A DNA stretch of 64,000 nt, taken from NCBI GenBank assembly GCA_964035545.1, contig OZ037767.1, forward strand, positions 17,485,781-17,549,780, read 5' to 3'. The translations under genes and the position numbers were made by a program. The notes under the pieces were generated by a model. That model did no database searches. It was not told the origin of the DNA and saw nothing but the letters and a program-made list of their open reading frames with translations. This document shows positions 58,701-64,000 of the stretch, piece by piece (positions within the stretch are counted from its first letter, which is position 1; every line of letters starts with the position of its first letter). The DNA comes from Bugula neritina (lineage: Eukaryota; Bryozoa; Gymnolaemata; Cheilostomatida; Bugulidae).

Positions 58701-61700
58701 CTGGGTTGATATTCTGTGTGGTGTAACAGTACCAGTACTAGTCATGTGGTATAACAGTACTAGTCATGTGGCGTGGCAGTAGCAGTACTAGTCATGTGGT
58801 ATAACAGTGCTAATACTACATTTCCAGCTGTTTCCCGAGGACGGGCTAGCCACTGTGGTGTCTAACGTGTTTGACTTTGACCAGTACAACTCTGAGATGA
58901 AGGAGATGATCGTAGAGACGATGCGTAAACACGGCATTCCTCTGGGGGCTGTCTCTACTAACGTCAACTTAGCTAAGGAGTGAGTGTGTCGCACGCAGCT
59001 GTGGTATTGTGGTACCACACTGTGTGTCATACATAGATGTAGTATTGTGATACACTGTGCGTGTCACGTAGCTGTGGTATTGTAGTACCACGCTGTGATA
59101 TTGTGGTAAACTTTTACTTGTTTTTTTTCTTTTTGGAAAATGATTTTATATTCTATAAAATAGCCTTAAATTGATATTTTTGTTAAATTTCAGTTTTATT
59201 GTTATTTAGGTAAATTTACAAATCTATTTTGCCATGTTATGGTTGTAACTAAAATGTTATGTTTTCAGTTTTTATCTGCAATTTTGTAATGATTTTCCAT
59301 TATATGATTTCAGATATCCATTACCTGCCTTGTCACTTCGTGCTAAATGGAATATGAATAAAATATCTGCAGATACTCCACACAGTCTTGTTGTTGAACA
59401 CAAGTCTCTCAAACTCAAGGTCTGTGCTGACTTCTCCACTTTGCGTTACCATAGTTACCTGCTGTTGTTACTTCTTCTGTGAACATGATGAGAAATTTTC
59501 TTCCTAATAAGAACTAATTTAGAAATCCTCCTTGCTAAAATCAAGCTTGTTTCTTTTATTTAGCAATTAGCATGGCTATGTGCAGCAGGTGAAGTGATAG
59601 GGTGTGCCATGCTCATTGTAGTCTTGTATTGCAGTCCTTTATAAATAGTAGTCTTATATTGAATAGTAGAATTGAGTACAGTCATTCACAAGTTGAAGCT
59701 TGAAACTTAAATAGGAGGAGCTTACAATATGCAATAAGTAGGAGGAGCTTACAATATACAATAAGTAGGAGGAGCTTACACTATGCAATAAGTAGGAGGA
59801 GCTTACAATATGCAATAAGTAGGAGGACCTTACAATACCCAATAAGTAGGAGGAGCTTACAATATGCAATAAGTAGGAGGAGCTTACAATACCCAATAAG
59901 TAGGAGGAGCTTACAATACCCAATAAGTAGGAGGAGCTTACAATACCCAATAAGTAGGAGGAGCTTACAATACCCAATAAGTAGGAGGAGCTTACAATAC
60001 CCAATAAGTAGGAGGAGCTTACAATACCCAATAAGTAGGAGGAGCTTACAATATACAATAAGTAGGAGGAGCTTACAATACCCAATAAGTAGGAGGAGCT
60101 TACAATACCCAATAAGTAGGAGGAGCTTACAATACCCAATAAGTAGGAGGAGCTTACAATGTCCACATATTATGACAGCTGTTTATTGAAAGTTTTAGTG
60201 ATATGGTGCTGTCAAAGTCCTATGCTGCCTTAGAGCCAAATGTTTCACATCTGCATGTCACCTATTCTTACCTGATATTCTATTCTGTCTATCAGACAGA
60301 TTTATGTACAATCTATATGTGATATGGAGATGTTAGCTATAGATTCTGTTACAAGTATGTGTGTTGTTCATGCAGGGCCCTGTTCAGATGCCCCTTAGAA
60401 ACCACACAGTGGATAGACACTCTGCTAGAAGCACTCATTTCACGGAACTAGAGAGTATGTGGACTTTACCTCTAATACACGAGAGTTCTCACATCTGTGA
60501 TGTCACCACCTCACTAGGTATATGCCCACCCCAACCCTTTAAATCTTTTATATTTCTTTTGTCAAGTCATAACATCATCTCTTTTAACTGACCATGAATA
60601 TGATTGGTCTAATCTCAGATGCCAATGGTGAAGCTGACTTGATCCACTTTGCCGGAGTAAACTCGGTCTGTCTGTACACAATGAAGAGCGGCAGCAGAGA
60701 TGTCACCTGGATTGACCTCTACGACCTCTTTCCCACCAGCAGACATCGGTACCAGCCGAGTGTTCGAGTTGCGAGTCTCGGCAGCTCTCTGCCTTCCTGT
60801 CTACTCATGCACGAACAAGTGGTTAGTATCCTAGTACTGTTGGTATTACATCTCCACACCAACTATCCTAGTGCTGTTGGTATTACATCTCCACACTAAA
60901 TCTCCTAGTACTGTTGGTATTACATCTGCACACTAACTATCCTAGTACTGCTGGTATTACATCTCCACACTAACTATCCTAGTACTGCTGGTATTACATC
61001 TCCACACTAACTATCCTAGTACTGCTGGTATTACATCTCCACACTAACTATCCTAGTACTGCTGGTATTACATCTCCACACTAACTATCCTAGTACTGTT
61101 GGTATTACATCTCCACACTAACTATCCTAGTACTGTTGGTATGTTATACATTTAGGCTAATATCCTACTGCTGATAGACTCAGAGACTGGGAGTGTGAGT
61201 AGAATAGAGGTGGGGGGTCTCCTTGACTCTGTCGCAGATGTCTTTACCAGAAAGAACTGGAGAACTAAGAAACCGTCATACAGAATGTGTGCCGACCTAC
61301 AGCACGAGCCTCAACCTCTAGTGACATTGTATGAGATAGGCAGGTAGGTGGGTGGTCCAGTTGGTGGCCTGGCTAGTGGTCTAGTTGGTAGATACTTCTG
61401 TGTGTTATCATTGTGATTAGTAAAGTAATTCCAGTCATCAACTCCGTAAAGCATGACTCACTGATTGTTCATCTTTTCATGCAGCAACCTTATGACAGTT
61501 GTCAACGTACTTGAGGGCACCTGTTTGGAAGTTCATCTGCCTGTTGATGTCACACATGTCACTATGCCATCTCCTGCTCATTGGCTGGTTGAAGACAAGA
61601 ATAACAGGTGATGTGTACTCTGTAGTAACATATACTCTGTAGTAATATTTACAATATAGTAATATCGTATATATAGTAATATATAGTAATATATACTATA

Positions 61701-63787
61701 TAGTAATATATACTATGTAGTAATATATACTATATAGTAATATATATTATGTAGTAATATATAATATGTAGTAATATATACTATGTAGTAATATATACTA
61801 TATAGTATATATTACTATATAGTAATATATACTATGTAGTAACATATATAGTAACATATAATATGTAGTGATGTAGTAATATATATGCAGGTTCTACATG
61901 GTTGAGCAGCAGAGAGACCGTTACTCAATACAGGAAGTGGAGAGTTCAGCAATGACATCACCAGTAGTGGGCGTGTCCTCGGTCCCGCTCCATAAGTCAG
62001 TCATACAGACAGTCACAGGCGAATCTATACAATCTCCTAACAGACTGCTTGCCTCTACCAGTAACTATGCAGACTTAGCCATAGGCTTCCCTGAGCTGTC
62101 GGTAGGCTCTTCTAGTGCCCTCCTTACACTCGTGTACACTAAGTTCCACAACATATAACTCTGGTTTGTTGTAATCAAGTTGTGTGTTGAAATTTTATTC
62201 TGGCATCCAAAAAATTTCAACTTGTTTTATTTGTGTTATATTTATGTGACACCAATACAGCTGTACCCATATAACACTGTGCCTATCAGAATATAAGCTG
62301 TACCCATATAACACTGTTTCTATCATAATATAAGCTGTACCCATATAACACCATAACTGTCATGCCTGCAGGATGTAGATGTTTATTCTTCCCCTCGTGA
62401 TGCCGAGAATCACAAGGATTTACCTTCAAATGGACCATACATGGTCTTAGTTCCTAACACTGCTCAGATTGTACGCTCCTTGCCTGGACATGTCCCACCG
62501 AAACTGCTCTCAGAAGGTACTGGCTATTTCTGCTATGTTATCACTGCTGTATCATTATGAGTCATGCGTACAATATATACTGTTGAGTCATACATACACT
62601 GTTGAGTCATACTTACAGACGGAGCTATGCATGAGAAAAATGTCAGTGGGTATCTGGAGATAACAGATTTGGTGAGACAGAAGCTTCGATATCTCAAAGT
62701 TCCTGGGTATGAATAAATATAGCCAATCAGTATCTATCTTACACAAATGTAGCCAATCAGCATTCAGTTTATATAAATGTAGCCAATCACCATCTAGTCT
62801 ATATTAATGTAGATGTTATATTGTCCCTCAGGACTGGCCCCTCTCCATACTCAATGTGGAACACGTCTGCTTCTGGTCCCATGATCTCTCGTCTCTCTAA
62901 TGATGGCATTGTGAGTGTAGACTCTAGAGGTCGAGTACAGGTCTGGGAGACATCACAGGCTCTGCTAGATTCCTCATTGCAAGGCTGGACAAAGCTGATT
63001 GGTCAAGATGATCACGATTTGCAGGTAGCTCATTGGTTAGTGGATATCTTCAGCGATCTGTATCTAGTAATGTGTTTTATTATGTTTCATTGTATAGCCC
63101 GAGGTCTATGCATTCCCTCTTGCCTTAGCCTTAGCTGCCTAGCATAGCCTTAGGAATACGTGTAGGTACACTGTCACGGGCCATGTGTATTGTAGATTAC
63201 TTACGAGCGAGACGGGGTAAAGGAATGTGACGCTCCTAAACACGGCAAAGTGGACCCAACAGGAAGTCCTCACGTCGGAGGAAACACTTGGGCCGGCGGC
63301 TCTGGTGAGTCATCATGAAACTGTAGTGTGAAATACAGACGTGTGTCGGAGTAAGTTCATTAACTTGTCTGCTCTCTGTTGCAGGAGGAAGAGATACAGC
63401 TGGTCTCGGAGGAGTGGGCGGTCCTTACAGATTAGACGGCGGTCACGACGTGCACCAAGTCAGTCAACAGGTTAAAGATCAGGTGCCCGAACATGTGAGT
63501 GTCTGTCTGTGTGTTTGTCTGTGTGTTTGTCTGTCTGTACGTTGTAGCAGTAAGTATACTGCATGTACGTTAGAAGTAAGTATGAGTGTATGTCAGAAGT
63601 AAGTACACTGTGTGTATGTCACAGATAAGACAAGCTGCCAGAGAAATGGGAGAGAAGGCCTTCAGGGAGAGACTCAAACAGATTCAAATGTCAGAGTTTG
63701 ACGCGGAAATTTACGACTCATTCTACTCGCAAGTTAAACGGCACATTCAGAGTATGAGGGTGGTGCTGGACTCGCTACAAGCCAAAG
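49870..63787 (+). CDS. VWA8: VWA8, mitochondrial dynein-related AAA+ ATPase (3' end beyond the window)
   Basis: Thirty-one exons: 49870-49987, 50710-50790, 51188-51312, 51530-51640, 52432-52599, 53746-53910, 54048-54206, 54305-54409, 54508-54753, 55197-55435, 55559-55672, 56033-56270, 56717-56832, 57191-57398, 57549-57773, 57882-58017, 58104-58223, 58355-58560, 58828-58979, 59314-59419, 60376-60517, 60619-60821, 61156-61343, 61485-61607, 61891-62101, 62372-62516, 62619-62706, 62832-63024, 63196-63304, 63385-63494, 63625-63787. All phases agree; 1604 codons are visible of about 1900 in vertebrate VWA8. Colinear with the animal protein from ITIGDVS-like N-terminal residues to the LDSLQAK segment before the VWA domain. 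Known as a matrix-side mitochondrial ATPase; the Arg-rich N-terminus here (MKSAIRIIMADRRAAHRLK) fits an import signal. The C-terminal VWA domain is off the window. Confidence 0.95.
49988..50709. other. First VWA8 intron
   Basis: AT-rich. Around 50335-50405 an imperfect hairpin is formed by AATTTCAATC and GATTGAAATT arms with CATGATCATG-like interior, possibly a small MITE relic. Nothing else recognisable. Confidence 0.45.
50710..54753 (+). CDS. VWA8: VWA8: N-terminal and first AAA+ domain exons
   Basis: Residues about 40-426. LKWMMQKDLLGQDIFLIGCP is followed by GPMRRRLALMYL, where the first P-loop is degenerate (GxPGPMRRR, lacking the GKT core), as it is in vertebrate VWA8. Strongly conserved EYIALSRDTTEADLKQRREI, VLEGIEKAERNVLPVLNNLL (Walker B region) and RVIALGLPIPRYTGNPLDPP follow. 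The last exon ends GPR, the first residues of the second Walker A motif, which is completed by the next exon. Confidence 0.93.
51622..52386 (+). repeat. VWA8 exon tail plus donor repeated about 14 times (53/47-bp units)
   Basis: The exon ends TTCTATGTTGATCAG and is followed by donor GTATAG. The intron then repeats TTCTATGTTGATCAG-GTATAT or GTAGAG together with CCCTACTAGTTGTTAGTATA. Each unit therefore carries 15 exonic bases and a donor-like GTATAT/GTAGAG. Unit length alternates 53 and 47 bp. Confidence 0.95.
52600..53722 (+). repeat. Minisatellite, 22-bp unit (TATAATACACAGTAGTATAC plus AG)
   Basis: About 51 units (1.1 kb) start exactly at the donor of exon 52432-52599 (GTTAGTATAATACACAGTAG) and run almost to the next acceptor (53745). 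Long Tyr/Cys/Leu-rich frames on the minus strand are artefacts. Confidence 0.95.
54735..54965 (+). repeat. VWA8 exon tail plus donor repeated (26 bp, about 7-9 copies)
   Basis: Unit GTAAGTGTTGCATTGTGGGT plus CCGAGG; the exon ends GTGCATTGTGGGTCCGAGG. Seven near-perfect copies, each with a full GTAAGT donor, then two truncated ones. Because 26 is not a multiple of three, using a downstream donor would shift the frame unless three units were skipped. Confidence 0.95.
55197..57398 (+). CDS. VWA8: VWA8: second AAA+ domain exons
   Basis: Completes Walker A as GPR/GCGKSTVVRKL (residue about 424 onward). Then LLYQDMTSRDLLQQR, IAVLDGLHRINGGTFSVLAR (Walker B), DRELNTADGSRYLRHDRFD, RIHPAFRIVGLAEPPDLN, LLRIAKRLSQYPNESLYTAV, FLPVLAKRTLEQ and MKVPDTLFYDNA. 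The exon 56717-56832 donor opens into a 39-bp repeat made of its own tail. Confidence 0.94.
55755..55850. repeat. (TA)n/(TG)n microsatellite
   Basis: Alternating TATATA and GTGTGTGT runs lie in the intron 55673-56032. The remainder of that intron is AT-rich without features. Confidence 0.93.
56271..56710 (+). repeat. Minisatellite, 15-bp unit (AGTATAACTCAGTAC)
   Basis: About 28 units fill the intron 56271-56716, beginning some 10-20 bp after the donor GTGAGTGAGACTCGG. Confidence 0.94.
56806..57182 (+). repeat. VWA8 exon-tail minisatellite, 39-bp unit carrying acceptor, mini-exon and donor
   Basis: The unit is GTATGTTACTGTAG followed by CTGTACACAATGCCTGCATG and TCTAG, about nine copies. The real exon ends CACAATGCCTGCATGTCTAG and then GTATGT. 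Each unit thus holds a donor (GTATGT), an acceptor-like TTACTGTAG and a 25-nt exon-like stretch. The unit is a multiple of three and open in the exon's frame (YVTVAVHNACMSR per unit). Confidence 0.95.
57549..58979 (+). CDS. VWA8: VWA8: third AAA+ domain exons
   Basis: Residues about 732-1010. Walker A is GNQGVGKNK in exon 57549-57773. Walker B is LVLVIDEADKAPTNVTC in exon 57882-58017. Then HPDFRMIVLANRPGFPFLGNDFF, LRQYGRGVPE, LAFGELRSLADQGIIAYPYSTREVV (sensor/arginine-rich region) and VVSNVFDFDQYN. This is the best-preserved nucleotide-binding site in the visible part. Exon 57549-57773 is followed by a partial duplicate of its own end. Confidence 0.95.
57738..57838 (+). repeat. Two-copy duplication of exon end plus splice donor (52 bp)
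   Basis: AGGGATGGAAGAATTGT...GACTCCCCTCTG followed by GTAAGTATTGTGT is repeated once directly downstream, with GTGAGT as the second donor. It is the smallest example in the window of a junction-spanning tandem duplication. Confidence 0.92.
58980..59313. other. VWA8 intron
   Basis: The left part has weak GTGGTATTGTGGTACCACAC-type direct and inverted words (58995-59100). The rest is AT-rich without features. Confidence 0.45.
59314..63787 (+). CDS. VWA8: VWA8: central and linker region exons
   Basis: Residues about 1011-1604, colinear with vertebrate VWA8 between the third AAA+ and the VWA domain: EYPLPALSLRAKW, FTELESMWTLPL, WIDLYDLFPTSRHRYQPSV, IQSPNRLLASTSNYADLAIGF, GYLEITDLVRQKLRYLKVPG, LIGQDDHDLQ, SPHVGGNTWAGGSGGRDTAG, GGPYRLDGGHDVHQVSQ, RQAAREMGEKAFRERLKQIQ. 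The glycine-rich VGGNTWAGG segment and the following charged helix are the most conserved parts. The donor after 63787 (GTAGTA) leads off-window. Confidence 0.92.
59700..60162 (+). repeat. Minisatellite, 27-bp unit (GTAGGAGGAGCTTACAATAC)
   Basis: About 17 units with ATACCCAATAA or ATATGCAATAA ends lie in the middle of the 59420-60375 intron. This array is not next to a donor. On the minus strand the unit reads open and hydrophobic; that is an artefact. Confidence 0.94.
60815..61142 (+). repeat. Minisatellite, 37-bp unit, at a VWA8 splice donor
   Basis: About eight units containing TATCCTAGTACTGTTGGTAT and TACATCTCCACACTAAC. The array starts at the donor of exon 60619-60821, whose first bases, GTTAGTATCCTAGTACTG, are the first unit. 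Confidence 0.93.
61615..61890. repeat. AT-rich simple repeat (TATAGTAATATATACTA)
   Basis: Irregular TAGTAATATA words fill the intron between exons 61485-61607 and 61891-62101. Confidence 0.85.
62264..62352 (+). repeat. Tandem repeat, about 38-bp unit, 3 copies
   Basis: GCTGTACCCATATAACACTG units, separated by TATCAGAATATAA variants, lie near the acceptor of exon 62372-62516. Confidence 0.8.
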
Positions 63788-63878
63788 GTAGTAATATTAT
63801 GGTAATATTATAGTAATATAGTAATAATATAATAATATAGTAATAATATATTAGTAATATAGTAGTAATATAGTAATA

Positions 63879-64000
63879 GGGAGCAGCCGTGGTTTAGGGG
63901 TTAAAGTGTTGACATAGTGAACACGAAGTCATGGGTTCGAGCCCTGACAAAGGCTATTGGTGATGTTAGGAAGAGCATCCAGTCATAATTGCTCCTGTTC
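63879..64000 (+). mobile_element. tRNA-derived SINE, truncated by the window edge
   Basis: GAGCAGCCGTGGTTTAGGGG (A-box region), GGGTTCGAGCCC (intact B box) and GATGTTAGGAAGAGCATCCA match the SINE at 28604-28809 over the whole visible 120 bp. It sits in the VWA8 intron after 63787, preceded by a TAATAATATAG simple repeat. Confidence 0.85.

Noticed and set aside
63879-63960. Possible tRNA gene (A and B box visible)
   Set aside because: No acceptor-stem pairing can be made, and the same tRNA-like head with an identical non-tRNA tail occurs at 28604, so it is a SINE.

Overview
The window is animal nuclear DNA. Genes are split by many short GT-AG introns, and the protein families present are metazoan: receptor tyrosine phosphatases with EGF and fibronectin III domains, RPUSD1, VWA8, a BED/hAT gene, an LTR retrotransposon and a tRNA-derived SINE. 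Compact genes, AT-rich spacers and introns packed with minisatellites would suit a sponge or another early-branching animal, but no marker here fixes the species; that placement is inference.

Layout. (1) 1173-23602 (+): receptor tyrosine phosphatase-like gene A, 32 exons found, with its signal-peptide exon not located. A 4.3-kb intron of gene A holds a second + strand gene (7595-10600), a two-exon BED-finger/hAT-transposase-derived gene. (2) 23603-26841: spacer with two minisatellites and possible 5' UTR exons of the next gene. (3) 26842-40678 (+): tandem paralogue B, complete, 28 exons, 1432 codons plus stop. (4) 41160-43472 (-): complete six-exon RPUSD1-type pseudouridine synthase, 272 aa, convergent with gene B. 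(5) 43828-49095: Ty3/gypsy-like LTR retrotransposon with nearly identical 353-bp LTRs, gag, protease and an integrase zinc-binding remnant, no visible reverse transcriptase or integrase core, and a spliced third ORF with a C2H2 finger. It sits between the divergent 5' ends of RPUSD1 and VWA8. (6) 49870 to the window end (+): the first 31 exons (about 1604 codons) of VWA8, a mitochondrial AAA+ ATPase; its C-terminal VWA domain lies beyond the window. (7) A SINE starts at the right edge, and a second copy lies in gene B.

Main points. Both phosphatase domains of both paralogues have lost the catalytic P-loop arginine (HCGTGCSTTG in D1, HCLDGAVHSG in D2), so both look like doubly inactive receptor pseudophosphatases. 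Minisatellites repeatedly begin at, or just inside, the 5' splice site of an intron, and several repeat units contain the last bases of the upstream exon plus its donor. This follows gene orientation, including the minus-strand RPUSD1, so tandem duplication across exon/intron junctions seems a local way of making repeats and spare splice donors. The retroelement carries a textbook -1 frameshift signal: GTTAAAC, 5-nt spacer, 10-bp GC-rich hairpin.

Exon boundaries were read by hand from splice consensus, paralogue comparison, recalled family homology and reading-phase bookkeeping. Phases agree through all four multi-exon host genes.
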